Origin: Desmodus rotundus
Taxonomy: Eukaryota > Chordata > Mammalia > Chiroptera > Phyllostomidae
DNA length: 64,000 nucleotides
Assembly: GCF_022682495.2 (NCBI RefSeq)
Contig: NC_071393.1
Location: forward strand, 102,847,010-102,911,009
Direction of reading: 5' to 3'
The notes beneath the pieces are model-generated. The model did no database searches, was not told the origin of the DNA, and saw only the letters and a program-made list of their open reading frames with translations. Positions 1 to 12,310 of this stretch are shown piece by piece. A program made the position numbers and the translations under genes. Position 1 is the first letter of the stretch; the number at the start of each line of letters is the position of its first letter.

Positions 1-329
1 TGAAAAGGGTATCGGTGGACAGTGAGAGACATCCAGGAACTGTGGTGAAGGAATCTGAGCAAGTCGTCTGTCCGGATGAGGTTATTTGTGTGGAGGGGTG
101 AGGTGAGGGGCCCGACTGCATTCTTTTTGGGGAGAAGCAGTTGTGCCCCGACCCTGTATAGAACAGTCCATCTTTTCTTCCCTGACTTCACTTGCCACTG
201 TTCCCGTTTATTACATTTCCATGTAATCCTTGGAGCCCTCTTTGGCTCTGTGTTCTGTCCCCAGGTCTCTCTGCCTTTTGCTTTGCGGGCACACACGGTT
301 TTACTTTGGAGCAGGGCAGTGTCCTTCAG
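1..329. other. Unassigned non-coding DNA
   Basis: No repeat family or exon is recognisable. The open frames here (up to 129 codons, overlapping each other) have no known domain and no splice context, so I treat them as chance. Confidence 0.4.
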
Positions 330-1690
330 GCACACGGGCTGAACTTTCATCCCTTGGAGATGTTCTCCAAGATGCTTGTAGCACTTTAAATTCCTACCAG
401 CAACATAGGAGTTTCTGTTTCTCCACATTTGTACCAACACCTGAGGTTTTCACATTCGGTCATGGAACTTCGGGAGAGGATTTGGTTGACCTCCTCGCCG
501 CATCATGCAGGAAGTCAGAAGTCTCACGGTTTGGTTTAAGTTTTAATGCAGTCAGAGAAATCTGTCTTCCTGTCCCCCAACCCCCATTTGTGGCTTTCTC
601 TGTTGTGTCTTGTATTTAAATGATCTTTTCTACCCTGATATTACAGACGTTTCTGATACCATTTTTTAATAAGGTTTAAAGTTTCGTGTTTCATAGTTAG
701 GTCTTTAAGCTGTGTAGAGTTTATTTTATGTAGGTTGTAAGCTAAATAAGGATCCACTTTTGCTTTTCCATGGCCATAACCAGTTTTCTTGGCATTTTCC
801 CCTGTTAGCTTTCTCAGCGTTTACTAAATCCTACATAGACATGTGAACCCGCGCACAGCTCTCCATTCTCTCCCATTGGTCTGTTTATCCCCGAACCAAC
901 GGCACACTATTTTTGTTACAACTGCATGACAAATCCTAATGCTTGGTCAGATAAGCTCCACCTACCTTGTTTGTTTTTAGGAGTATCTTGACTATTCTTG
1001 GTCTTTCTCCATATGAATTCTAGGATCCAATTTCCAGGTTTTATCAAAAGGTGTGTTAGAGTTTTCTTGGGAATTGCATGTAATTTATAGATTAATTTGG
1101 GGTAAAAGTTGTACATTATTGAATCTTCCTATCATTAACATAGTTTTCTATTTATTTAAGTCATTTTTTATGACTTCTAAATTTTTTCTCCATAGAGATC
1201 TACTATCTCTTTAAAGATTTAGCTCTAGGTAACTTATGGTTATCATTGCTATCATAAAGTACATCTATTTTTAAAGCTCTGTTCTAAAGTTTTTCATTGT
1301 TTGTAAAATGGGGTGCTATTGATTTCTACATACACATGCATATAGTAACTGGTTTTTGTTTTCTACCTCATTCTTTGATCAAGTTTAATAATTTAACATT
1401 TTTTGAAATGTCTTCCCTTTGTTCTGGATTTATAGGCAAAGTTATATGTAACGTACACATTTCTTTTAATCATTCACATCTATAACTATATCCCATTTTT
1501 CTAGTTCTAATATTGTATATTTTTGTTTCTTTTTGTCCCTGCTTAGATATTATCTTTTATTTTACTTGTGTTTTCAAGGAACCAGCTTTTAACGTTGCTT
1601 AATTTTTTCTACTGTCACTTTTCTTAAATTTTGTTAATTTTAACTCCTAAATTTCTCTTCTCTATATAGTAATTCTCTAGACAAAAACAA
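330..1690 (-). mobile_element. Old, degraded L1 ORF2 fragment (antisense)
   Basis: Read on the minus strand, this resembles a decayed mammalian L1 ORF2. The short open stretch at 916-1116 (minus) carries a Y/F-x-L-H-A-I-P block followed by a FIW motif. This is the same arrangement as the NAIPI...FIWNHKRP block of the intact L1 ORF2 in this window. The antisense phrase for 'FFEKINK' (tttcaaggaaccagctttt) lies near 1574-1592. The first part (330-480) resembles a more C-terminal piece of ORF2, so a deletion probably lies near 480-620. Many stops and indels mark it as ancient and non-functional. Boundaries are approximate. Confidence 0.6.
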
Positions 1691-2705
1691 TTTTATTACT
1701 CTCAAGTGTGACCCACAGGCCCCGTGTCGCTGCCCCAGGCCTTCCTCATGAGAGCAGCCCCTGCTGCGCTGAGTCACTTTCTGTGACCACCCTGAGGGCC
1801 TCCTCACCCCTGTGTGGGGCTCTGACGGAGGCCGTCACTTCTGTTCCGTCTTTGTGTGTATACGGGAGGCGGTTTAGTCCGGGCCAGTGTTCGTGTCCGT
1901 TTGCTGCTGCCGAGGCAGAAGCCAGGCACAGAACCATGAGAAAGAAAGGGGCCAACCAGTCATGGGTGTTGGCTTTCCAAACTTAATTAAAAACCTTCTT
2001 TATTATCAGGAACACTTCAGTGGAAGATGGTATTTAATAAAATTCACCTAATGCTTTATGGTTCTTCCTGCTGGCTTCTCGGGATGTGATTAGTAAAGAA
2101 CCAAGGTTATGACTGACAGGTCTCGGTGAAAACCCCTCGGAAACCGTGAAGTTTCACCGTCAGTTTGCATGTTCTGATGACACCCAAACCCTGCTGGTTA
2201 CGTAGACGTGTAAAAGCCGCTCTGGTAAATTAAAATATTTGAACAGACACGATAAACATGTCTCTCAGCTATTTCTCCAATCTTTATGTGTAACTTGAAC
2301 TCAGATTACTGAGACCCAGGGATCTAGTGCTGCCGCACTGCAGGTTCTGCTATGTCTGCGCCATACGTTTCTCGAGGTCGCGGTCGAGAACCCCCCCTGA
2401 CTTGATGGTGATGAACACTTCACCTCCACTGGAGAAACCTCCCGGACGTGTGGCCACACGCGGGGTATTCACCTGGTGGACAGGTCTGCGTCAAGCCTGG
2501 CAGGCAGCAGGTTAAGTGAGTAACGGAGAGTTTGTACAAAACGGGACAGTGACTTAAAGGCAGAATTCAAGGCCTCGGTATAAATGTTTACATCCTTTGT
2601 AATCTAGTTCATAATTCGTTTTTCAAAATATTTGTAGTTGTTACTTGAGGAAAACAGAATGGATTTCTAACTGCTTTTTTTGCTACTACCACACCATGCT
2701 GCTGT
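1691..2705. other. Unassigned non-coding DNA
   Basis: No repeat family is recognised. Open frames at 1708-1986 (+) and 1746-1955 (-) overlap on opposite strands over a locally CpG-richer patch. Neither resembles a known protein. Confidence 0.4.
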
Positions 2706-2965
2706 AATAATGAGAACTCAAAGATAGAGAGTGCTTACTGTCTGCCAGATACTGTGCTAAGATATTTTCATATATTTCCTTATTTTTCTTCTCAAAAGTC
2801 TCACAAGGTAGGACTTCTATCATCCCCATTTTTCAGATAAGGAGTCTGAGGCACAGAGTGGTTAAGTAACCTCTCCAAGATCACACAGCTAGTGAGAAGT
2901 GGCCTGGGACTCAGACCTGATCTGTCTGATGCCCAAGCCAGTTTTCATAACAACCACACTCTACT
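2706..2965 (+). repeat. MIR SINE, near full length
   Basis: The order is typical of MIR: a 'tactgtctgccagatactgtgctaag' type body, then 'atccccatttttcagataag', the core 'ctgaggcacagagtggttaagtaac', and 'gatcacacagctagtgag' followed by a degraded tail. MIR is an ancient tRNA-derived SINE shared by all mammals and was mobilised by L2. This copy is inert. Confidence 0.9.
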
Positions 2966-3255
2966 CTTACCCTAGAGGGTGTAATCCAGCACTGGAAGTG
3001 GTGACTAGGAAATCTTATTAAAAGATGGTGAAATAATCAGCAAAACCACCATGCAACCAAAAATACATTCCTATGTGTTGAAATACTGAATTTTAGATTT
3101 ATAAGTGAACAGCCTACAAGTCAGGCCAAGACGATTCTTAAAAATAAAACGAGTGACTGAATTCCTGAGTCAGGTCTCTCCTTGTTAAAGTTCCTGTTAG
3201 ACTCGTTTGTACTGTCTTAGCAGGCTTCAGTAGAGGAATTATTGGCATGTTCTTT

Positions 3256-3445
3256 AATTATCTTATGTTTGGGTTTTTTTTAGATTTTGTTTATTTATTT
3301 TTAGAGAGAGGGGAAGGGAAGGAAAAGGGAGGGAGAAACCTGGCCCACAATCCAGGCATGTGCCCAGACTGGGAATCAAACCGGCGACTCTGTGATTTAC
3401 AGGCCCGCGCTGAGCCTCAGCAGCCAGGGCAATTACCTTATATTT
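3256..3445 (-). mobile_element. VES-type bat SINE with target-site duplication
   Basis: The plus strand reads a T-rich start, then 'ttatttatttttagagagaggggaaggg', then the reverse complement of a tRNA-like head ('catgtgcccagactgggaatcaaaccggcga'). That is a VES SINE in minus orientation. The body is about 3271-3430. It is flanked by a direct repeat, aattatcttatgttt (3256-3270) and aattaccttatattt (3431-3445), matching 13 of 15 bases. This is the expected product of L1-driven target-primed insertion, and the two mismatches suggest moderate age. The internal region is shortened relative to the 51.9 kb copy. VES SINEs are a bat family and the main taxonomic clue here. Confidence 0.88.
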
Positions 3446-4163
3446 ACTTTTCATACATTTGATTGTTCGGCTCACAGTTTTGCCTACTAGATGCCATTAG
3501 TGCTTGTTACTAAATGAAACTGTCTAAGGGTTTCACAATTATGTTTGAATTTAACAGACCCGCTTTTTTTACATCAAAAAGGCACACAGTTATTTTAATA
3601 TCAAAATATGTCTGATTTGGGGGGGAAACACCAAATAAAATAATATTAAGCCTCAGTCTTTAAATGTAAACTTAAGACAGAGCACTGGCCTGTGACTTTG
3701 GAGGTCTGGAGCTGGCTGTGTGCTTGGGCCTCCAGATAAAGGATTGGCTTTCTCTGAGCCTCAGTGAGGAAGCTGTAAAGCGAAACTGTGTAAGCCTTGT
3801 TTCCATGCAGCTCTTCACGTTTCATAGTCTATCAGAGGATGATTCTGGATGTGCTGGTGGCTTTCCATTAAGAGTGTTACTTAGGAGAAATACAGGAGAT
3901 ACAGAGAAAGATCAGCCGGAACCTGTGACAGATTATTTCATTTATTTATTTATTTAAAGTAGTCTCGCAAGGCACCTTCTACTTAATGTAAGGTAGTCGC
4001 TCATTCATCCTGGAGTCTTGCACCATAATGCATCCAGTGGTGCCAATTACCCAGGAAGGTTCTAGGGATTTACAAAGTATAGCAGTGGCACTCTCCTTTT
4101 AATTTCATGTTCTTCTGCACAGCACATTTTGCATGCACCTGACCAACATTTACTGAGGGCCTA
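3446..4163. other. Unassigned non-coding DNA with short A/T-rich tracts
   Basis: No repeat family is recognised apart from a short (TTTA)n tract at about 3938-3956. The 79-codon frame at 3718-3957 has no recognisable domain. Confidence 0.35.
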
Positions 4164-4393
4164 CTTTCTAGACGTTATTTTTTTAAGGTTCTTCTTTCCC
4201 AAATTATTCTTGTTTATTCTATTACACTTGTCCCGATTTTCCCCTTTGCCCTCCTCCATGCAGCCTATCCCCCTCCACAGTCCATCCCCACGCCTTGTCC
4301 GTGCTCGTGGGTCATTCATACATGGTCTTTGACTATACACCCTCCCCCTTCTTTCCACCATCTCCCCTCCCCCTTTCCTAGATGTTATTTTTT
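4164..4393 (-). mobile_element. 5'-truncated L1/HAL1-type 3' end with target-site duplication
   Basis: The plus strand holds a C-rich antisense 3'UTR (about 4184-4372). Sense-strand phrases such as 'gaatgacccacgagcacggac' and 'gggacaagtgtaatagaataaa' match the 3' ends of the HAL1-like copies at 13.3 and 23.2 kb. The flanks carry a direct repeat of about 20 bp: ctttctagacgttattttttt at 4164-4184 and ctttcctagatgttatttttt at 4373-4393. Only the last ~190 bases were inserted. Confidence 0.75.
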
Positions 4394-4744
4394 AAGAAAA
4401 AAGAAAACAACCCTTCTCCCCGTGTAATTGGGTTGAATTGCATTGTCCAGTTCCATCACAAACCATACGGTGATGTGAAGTGATGCTTGAGCTGCTAAAT
4501 CTCTCTCCGCTGTGTTCGTTGCTGGCTCGGTTGCACTGTGGTTGGTCAAGATGCAGTTATGAATGTTTAACCAAGAGTTCACTAGCTAAATATCTACAAT
4601 AATACCATGAACCTGTGGTCAATCAGTACATACTCTTTTTCTACAAAGACTGAGTTCTTATCGCTCAGTCATTTTAAAGTTAAAACAGCCTTCGTAGCCA
4701 AAGGCTTCCAAGTTTACTAATAACATTCACTGTGAGTACAAAAA
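4394..4744. other. Unassigned non-coding DNA
   Basis: Nothing recognisable beyond an A-rich stretch at 4394-4410. Confidence 0.35.
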
Positions 4745-4905
4745 TGTATCGAACATTTACTCTGTGCTAGGTATTGTTCTAAGCCCTTGGTGTGTCCTAA
4801 CTTACTGTCACCAACCAATGAGTCAAGTTCTATTGCCCCTATTTTATAGATGAGAAAACTGAGGCACAGGGATGCACGAGGTAACCTGCTGATGTCACAC
4901 AGCTA
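4745..4905 (+). repeat. MIR SINE
   Basis: The MIR body ('catttactctgtgctaggtattgttctaagcc') is followed by 'ttttatagatgagaaaactgaggcacaggg' and 'tgtcacacagctagtgaa'. The sense strand is plus. Confidence 0.9.
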
Positions 4906-5159
4906 GTGAAATTTTACCTGAAATATAAAAATAATTTTGCAGTTAATAATTGCTTCCTTTTTTTCTTTTTGCCTAGTCTTCAGTTTTTCGGTAATGGCTT
5001 ACTGTCTCCTCTCTTCCTTTCTCCAAATCTCTCCTTGGCATCATCCGACTCATCATTTATCTGTCAACCCTCCTGGAACCTCCGCTTGTTTACTTGGCTC
5101 AGAACTTGTCGCCCTTCAGGCCTGCTCTCAGCCTGCTTGCTCTCTGTCTCCATCTCTCT

Positions 5160-5870
5160 AATTAATAAATAAAAACAAAAAGAGAGACGATCATGTCAAT
5201 TCCTGCTGATGGAGGAGTTAGGTTGGGAGACCAAAGCCATAGGTGGGGCTGAGCTCCAGAAAGGAGATGTCAGCCCTGGATATCAGGCAGGCATTGGGTC
5301 CTCTTCAGCAGGGGACTGATGGGATCAAATTGCCATTGAGAACAGTCACTTTGGTGACACATTGGCTTTGTAGAGATGATCACAGGTTGATGACTACCTG
5401 GAGGTCAGTCAGCAGCTGTTGCAGCAATCCGGGCAAGACTGTGTGAAGCTTAGACTGAGTAGTGGCGATGCAAGTATAGAGAAGTGGATGGGAGGCACTT
5501 AGTAGGTTGACTGGAAGCTCCCATCAATCTGTACACTGGTTGGATGAGGCTAGTGAGAGAGAAGGAGAAGAAGGCTGGGATTATTCCTGAGCTTCTGACT
5601 TGAGGACATGGATGGATGGTGTGACCCTGGCCAAGGACCAGAATCCTTTCATTTTTCTTGGGGGAGGAGGAAGAGACTTTGGTCTTTTTTCAGACCACTG
5701 GTGGCTGTTGGCAGGCACCCGTGCTTGGGGACATCCCAGTGCTGGGCGCTGGATCTTGGGGTTTGGAAGTAGTTGGGAGAGGGAGGGGAGTCGTTCATTA
5801 AATGCAGTTGAAATGAAAGGCTATTCTAAGTATCATGGGTGTTTGAGGGGATAACTGGAGAATTGGATAT
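5160..5870. repeat. Possible ancient interspersed repeat, family unresolved
   Basis: The sequence 'tcagcagctgttgcagcaatccgggcaag' with the surrounding 'gggactgatgggatcaaattgcc' and 'gagcttctgacttgaggacatggatgg' has the feel of an old mammal-wide repeat I have seen with a 'gcaatccaggcgagagatgatg' core. I cannot name the family. No gene is evident. Confidence 0.3.
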
Positions 5871-7204
5871 TTTTTCCTGTGGGCCACTCAGTAACCATTG
5901 TTTTGATGCATGAAAAGACCACAGATAACCTACCAAACAGTAGTCAGCTTGCAAGCGTGCTCCCAGCGGGAAGCATGGCAACTGTTCAGAAGTTTACTCT
6001 CTCTTGCCAAAGTTGAGTACTGAAGTGACACACCTCATTTACTGGGGTGGCTGCCGTAGGAAGTGACCTAATTAGAATGAATGGTAACTTCAGGGACTTT
6101 CTAGTCTTCTGATTTACAGGGTCAGTGCCTCAAATTGCTTCTCTTTACTTGATTGAAACAGATTAGTTGTGACTTGTTACCAGAGTTAATCAGAGAAAAA
6201 CAAAAGTTTTATTAGAATGTGGATTTGCATATCACCGTTGAATTTCCTTTTCAAGGAAATTTTTAAGTTGTTATTTAAAAAAAATCTCGTTTGTCCTCAT
6301 CTTCAACATTCTCCTCCCCAAGTGAATTACACTTTGTCAGACGTTTTAAGAGCTTTCTTCCAGTTTGACGTCACTGTCCTGGTCATACCAAGGGCTCCAG
6401 GACTCTGTCATTTCAGAGTTTAGTAAATGCCTCTTTTCATATGCGAGGCTGGGTGTGCTATTTCTATTTCCAGTATTCCACTAAAGGCAACTTTGTTTTT
6501 CTAGTGGTTCTACATTTCTAGAATACACAGAGTGGTTCCCCTTCAGATGTTTTAAACTAACATTAACAATCTTTGAATTTGTCACTAGACCGTGCAGTAT
6601 TCTATGCGTTTTCTCTTTCCTCCTTGAACATTTTCTTTGTTACCCGCTGTTCAGCATTACATCAATCTAATACCAATTTCCCTCTCAGTTTATGGCTCTC
6701 CTGCACTGGCTGTTAACCTTTGATATGTAACTCTGTCAAGTGTTTTCTGAAATTCCACGATCACTGCCACTCCTTTTATTAAACTCGGCGGTACTATCCT
6801 CGGAGGGATTTGCTAGATGTCATATGAGAATGACTTGCAGGGCGGGGAGGCCTGTTGGCTGTGCCTAATCAAAATGTTCTCAACAAGTGATCAAGTAAGG
6901 GCCCTTGGTTTTCAGTGATTACACAGCTATTGAATTGTGAGTCTGCAGTGAAACCCGGGAAGACGGCAGAAATTATTAACAAAAGAAATTACCATCCAAG
7001 AGCAAAGTGAACACAGGGTTTTAGGATTCATGAACTACATCATTTCTTACTGCCCTTAGACACATGCTAAGATTATTAGATCCTAATAAATAATATTCTT
7101 TGCACATTGCCGATGAGGGCGGTAGAGCAAAAAAATTACTGAATAAGCTCTATGTCAACTCTAATATTGTTGACATTGTCATCATATCCAAATCAGAACA
7201 GCTT
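5871..7204. other. Unassigned non-coding DNA
   Basis: No repeat, exon or RNA gene is recognised. The short frame at 6217-6423 has no known motif. Confidence 0.4.
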
Positions 7205-7345
7205 CCGCTGTTGGCTCCTGACTGTGTCTTGGTCACTGTGCCAAGAGCTTTATAGACCTGATTTCATTTAAGTGTTTCAGCAGGTATTGCTGAGCACCTA
7301 CTATATTCCAAGTACTATGGTAAGTACTGGGGATGTTACACTCAC
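7205..7345 (+). repeat. MIR-class fragments
   Basis: Two partial matches lie close together: 'tcactgtgccaagagctttatagacctgatttcattt' and 'gctgagcacctactatattccaagtactatggtaagtactgggga'. Both resemble the 5' body of MIR-class elements. Confidence 0.55.
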
Positions 7346-8179
7346 TACTGTTCAGGAATTTGTAGTTCAGTAGGAGACCCTGGCAGGAAAATCAGAAGTC
7401 CCACTAGACCCTGATACTGCTGGGGTGCATTCGGAATAGAGAATGATTTTCTAGCAGGTTCGTTTTCCTTCAGCAGATCGTATTTTCATAGAAACACAGT
7501 ATCACACGGTGTGGATGAAACACAATTAAGCCTTAATGTCACTTGGACCCACTGGGGAACAGGGTGGGGTGACTGCTAGCAGTCGAGGGCTGTCAGAGCC
7601 TCAGTGCCATCACTCTGGTGGCCCCTCCAGGTGCTTCGGCACCAGCTAACGGCTGAAAGGGGGGCAGCTGTCCAGACAGCTGGGCCCTTTCTTGTCTGGC
7701 CACAGGATAGAGGGTGTCTGCCTCTGTAGCGTCCACTAGTACGGAGCGGTGGCCCCGGCCAGGAGTGAACTCTGCTGCCTTAGGTTGTTCTGGGGAGATG
7801 GCCATCGCACCACCTTCTCTCTGGATGGAGTCTGGACCCTTGTCTGGATGCCAGGCACATTGGAGACTGTTGGGAATTCAGGACGAGGCCTCACAAGGCA
7901 AAGGTGACATTCTCATCTTTTTCAGACATATAGGCAATAAAAGTCAGACACCTCTCGCATGTCAGGCATGGCCTGGGTGGCTACACTCAAAGCACTGTGT
8001 TGTCAAGTGTATCAACCAGCTTTATAAAGAGAGCTTTAACGGTTTAGGAATCAATCTGCCGAGACAAAAAAAGGGTCATTCTGGAGTGCCTGCCAGCATG
8101 GGGGGCAGGCGCTGGTGGGAAAGGGATTCTCAGGCGCCCCTTATTTGCCATAGTGTACAGGTGTGTGGAAGTGCCGAGC
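7346..8179. other. Unassigned DNA with a 177-codon open frame
   Basis: The frame at 7714-8247 (+) shows no known domain, signal peptide or low-complexity pattern. Its last part runs into an ancient repeat-like stretch (8180-8300). I do not call it a gene. Confidence 0.4.
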
Positions 8180-8300
8180 AGGGCAGCCTAGCCCGGTTTC
8201 AGGGAGTTGGAGAGGGCTTTCCAGAGGAGATGACATCCAAGCTGTGAAAAATAAATGGGGGTGGGAGGAATGACTGTTGAGATAGGCACAGCGAAATTTC
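8180..8300 (+). repeat. Possible ancient repeat fragment
   Basis: 'gagagggctttccagaggagatgacatccaagctgtg' resembles the 'gagagggcttcctggaggaggtgacatttgagctg' phrase common in old mammalian repeats, but the family is unresolved. Confidence 0.35.
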
Positions 8301-8919
8301 CTAGAAGTAGAAATATTTCCATTTGACAGGAAGGTGTAGAAGAGAGAGGGGCTGTTAGGAAACTGCTGCATTGGCCTTTCCGTCTGTGTTGATGTTCGCA
8401 CTTTCGGTGCAGAAGCAAAGGCAGGTAAAACTGCTGGCACCTTAGCATGCGTCGAGGCAGTGGCTCCAACTGTGGTTCCTCTATTCGTCATTGCCACGAA
8501 GCACCTGCCATTAAAAAAAAATGTAGTTTCACTTGCTGAGGCAGTAAACATTCTTAAAAATGAAATCACCACCCTGAGTATATACACCTTTTTACTATGC
8601 ATGGTGACTTGGGGAGTGCATATAAAGAATGCCTGTCACATAACCAAGAGTGTGTTAGTCGCATAGTTAGTTGCTGCCTGGCTGGCTCTGGCCACCGGGA
8701 AGGGTCGGCATGGGGTCATGCCATGATTGGGTTTTTGGTTGGTAGGTGGGCCCAAGTTGAGATGTCACTGCATTGTTGTGGCCTGTCAGTCACCCCCTGT
8801 GAGGCCTGACCTCAAGTTGCTACGTCCTTTCCCCTGACACCCACGGGCTGGGTCAAATGCTCTCATAGTGCTTAGTGTGCATCTCCTATAGAACATCTCG
8901 CATTTTGTACAATACATAT
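8301..8919. other. Unassigned non-coding DNA
   Basis: No family is recognised. Overlapping open frames on both strands at 8141-8602 look like chance. Confidence 0.35.
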
Positions 8920-9065
8920 TTTTAGGTATGTTTTCCAACTTTGTCAAGGTAGAGAACCTATTTTATTGATGTCTGTATCTTCAGCTCCAGTTGTAGTACT
9001 TGGCATCCAGGGAGAAATGCGTATTTTGGGGGTGGATGGATGGGTGAATATAAATAAAGGTAGAC
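8920..9065. repeat. Possible L2/MIR-class fragment
   Basis: 'gaacctattttattgatgtctgtatcttcagctcc' followed by 'gtagtacttggcatccaggg' and 'ggatggatgggtgaat' resembles the widespread 'ctgtatccccagcgcctagcacagtgcctggcacata...' ancient repeat end. It is heavily diverged. Confidence 0.4.
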
Positions 9066-11329
9066 ATTTGACTTCAAAATTTTAGAGAAATTTCATTATA
9101 AAAGTATTAAACAAACATGTTATTTTCGTATTTGTGAATTCCAGCTGGTAATGTTGCCAGGTGGCTGAATTCCAAGTCAGAGATGGGATGGGGTACTATT
9201 AAAAAGGCACTTTAATTTCTTCAAATTTGTAGATCTAGATTAGTCACCTCTTTTCCTTTTTCTAAGAGAAAAAAAAAATCATGCTTTCAAAGTTTAGAAT
9301 TCATACAAATGCCTACCTGCTGGCTCCCCCCGGGGAGAAGTGTAGTTCTGCGGTACCCTGCGATCCAAAGCCCTAAGTCAAACGGCCGCCCAGGATCTTC
9401 GTCTGCCCTCCGACAATGTGTTGAGAGGAGCCTGTTAGGTGCCAGTAATAGCTCTGGTGTCACTGTTGGGGGCAAACACCAAAAAATAAAAACAGAGAAA
9501 CAGTTGTAGATGTCACCAAAGAAGAGCAAAGCAATAAAATAGATCTTTATCAGTTTTGTTTGTTTTCAGACTCAACAAGTGTTCTCATCCTCAGAAGTGT
9601 GTGAACTCAGTAGTAGTGACTCCGTAGTGAGGCACTCGGCTGTGCTTGCAGGGGCTCAGGGAAGGGCGGTTGAGGACAGACCCCCGCCAGGCCGTTGCCG
9701 TGGCAGGACCGGCTGCAGGAGAACCTCCTGAAGAGAGGTGTTGCTGTTGCGTTGTTAGTGAACACACTTGGGTATTCTTTTCACGTGCTTTTGGGTTTCC
9801 TCCAGTAGGGGCGTAGAAGGAAGCAATAATTGTTTTTTAGATTTTACTAATTTACAGCTTTTCACAAAGTCATTAGTTCATGAACCAAGACTGTAAGAAC
9901 TGATTAGAAATAAATTAATCAGTTGCTGAAAAGTTCATGTTTGGTGTTAAACTGGAGTAATATTTTAACTGAAGTCTACATTTTGGTAGCAGACCACCTG
10001 AGTTACGGAGCATTTCATTTTCAAAATTAACTGGGTCTTAAGACTCAGAGCCCTGAAATGTAGCCCAGTTTTGCAAATAAAAATTTTAATTGAACTCATG
10101 GTTGTTCAGTTACACCTGTCAGCTCTTGTCACTTTTGCCACTGCTGTGAAAGTTCAGGTACCTAGGATTTGTGAGTATCCCTCAGTGGCCTATAGAAACT
10201 GTGCAGTTAGTTTTATTTTGTGGTCACAGGGCCTAGGGCTCTGATGCTGTGGGGTGTATGTCCCGTTTGTGCTGATGTTATCACTTTAGTTTGTTTGGGA
10301 AATGCGTGTCAGCACTACTCAAGACCTTGCTTAATCTGGTGTATATTTTACGAAGATGTCAACCCTGAACTTTCAAGGTAGCATTTGACTTTGCTTCACT
10401 GTTTAATCAGCATTATGAAAAAATAAACTGTGTACAGTTACTGATGCATTTGCTTTTGATGTACTGCTGAAATAATTTATCTTTTATTTGGTTTGGATTT
10501 CATGTTTGTGTGTGGATTCCTTACTGGAGGGTAGGGTGGAGGCTGTCGATGGTCTTAGAGTCACACTAAGTTGGGCTTGTTCAGTCATAGTGTTATTTGT
10601 TAAGGTTCCTTTCTGTTTTGTTTTTCAGCCTTTTAAGCCAGCTGTGAAGTTACCTTATGTTCAATCTTGTTCTTTAGTTCCACTTCCAAGTTTATTATAA
10701 GAGTGTATTTAACTACTTGTTCAGCAGAGTATGAGGTGGTATTGTTGGATATTTGGGTAGAACTAATATTTTGTAAAATATACATATTCATACCCAACAA
10801 GGCATAGCCCTTTCCTGCTGTAAACATAGTAGCCCCTAAAGGCAGATATTTCACATAATTTGTACCATTTTTCTCAAATGTATACCTCTGTTGTATCTGA
10901 GTTTTCACACATTTGATGATAGCTTTACAGTGAACAGTGCTGAGCAGTTACAGGCACATTGTAATTACATTCCTTTTACGCTAACTCAGAAGGAAGAAAG
11001 GGTCAGAATTCTGCTGGCGGGGGCCGCAGTGTGTGCAGAGCTCCCTTGCTATCAGGATTCACGTCATCATGGCTCAGTTTTATGGTTCCTCTGCAAAAGC
11101 TAATTCAGTTCCTTTGGGCACTTACTTACCAGCAGACAGTTGGCTCTTTGCCACGAGCTGTTTGTTGACAGTTCTCGCTGTTCCTGATGCTGATTAGCAT
11201 GCAATGTTACAATGTCCCTAAGAATAATTTGGCTTGTCTATATAATAATTTAAGAGTTTAATAATTTTCTAACATATCCTAAGTTTCCAGTTCTTTGTCA
11301 ACATCTTAATTCAGTTCTAGAAGTTTTGT
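9066..11329. other. Unassigned non-coding DNA
   Basis: A long stretch without a recognised repeat, exon or structured RNA. Open frames on both strands (for example 10633-10908 minus) carry no known motif. It may contain decayed repeats beyond what I can recognise by eye. Confidence 0.35.
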
Positions 11330-11585
11330 TTAAGCATTTGCTGTGTGCTTAATAGTGTGTTAAGTACATTAATTAAAGTGTTTCCAAATAGGTTGTCGTT
11401 TCTAGTAATGGAATTCCTTATATTCTTTTGCTGCTCTATAGTGTCACACGCATCTCATGCGACAGTAATAGTCCTGTGAGACAGAACAATAAGCAGTGCT
11501 GTCTCCCCTTTTCCCAGATGAGGAAACTGAAGCCTCAGTGGGGCACTGTGTGTGCCCAGCTCCACGCAGCTTGTGAGTGTTGCGG
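11330..11585 (+). repeat. MIR SINE
   Basis: The 5' body ('gcatttgctgtgtgcttaatagtgtgttaag') and the core 'cccagatgaggaaactgaagcctcagtgggg' are both present, separated by a diverged middle. Plus orientation. Confidence 0.75.
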
Positions 11586-12084
11586 TAGCTCTGCACCTCT
11601 GCTGCCGTGAGCTTTACAGATGGGGTTAGCGTTGTGTTGTTATGGTAGGAGGAGGACTTTGTGAACAACAGCCGAGCCCTGGACCATTCTGTCCCTTCCC
11701 TCACTGTACCAGGGAGCCTTTCACTGCTGCCATTTTTGACATTTGGATTAAACAAAACATTTGATACCCTTTTATTCTGCTCCACACTGAAAGCTAGACA
11801 CATGTTTCATTACAGGAAGGACAAAAAACAAAAACACATGAATTAGAAAGAGGCAGTTCATTTCTTTGGTCACTGCCTAACCTTTGGGATTTTACCATTG
11901 CAGCAGGCATCTCTCTCTGTTCTCTTTTGTTGCAGCTGTTTTGGTCCGACGTGGTGTTACTTCTCCTCGGTAGCTTTGCCTCTCCCCTCTGTGTGCCCTT
12001 TACCCACGGTGACCACCTCCATCTCACACAGCTCTTAGCCAGCGCTTCCTTGTGTAGTCAAGCTCATGTTCAGCTAGCTAAGAA
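11586..12084. other. Unassigned non-coding DNA
   Basis: No repeat or exon is recognised. Confidence 0.35.
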
Positions 12085-12310
12085 AGGACTACTATTTATT
12101 AAGGCTCATTTGCCAGGCAAGTACTTTGCTCATCATGTTTCACATGGTGTCTCATATAATTTCTCCCAGTTACCCTGTCCGCTGGTTCTAGTCATCCCTG
12201 CTTTATAGATGGAAAGGGTAAGTATAGTAAAGAAACCTGCCCAATATTACATGGCTGAGGAGTGGCAGAGCTGCGGTTTGAGCCCTGTTTTGTGTGACTC
12301 CATAGCCAGC
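12085..12310 (+). repeat. MIR SINE
   Basis: Ordered MIR features are 'actatttattaaggctcatttgccaggcaag', 'ccctgctttatagatggaaagggtaag', 'cccaatattacatggctgaggagtggcagagctg' and the 'gagccctgttttgtgtgactcca' tail region. Confidence 0.8.

Noticed and set aside
1708..1986. Overlapping sense and antisense frames suggesting a small gene
   Set aside because: No recognisable protein, start context or splice signals.
7714..8247. 177-codon open frame on the plus strand
   Set aside because: No recognisable domain, no splice or promoter context, and its end overlaps an ancient repeat-like stretch.
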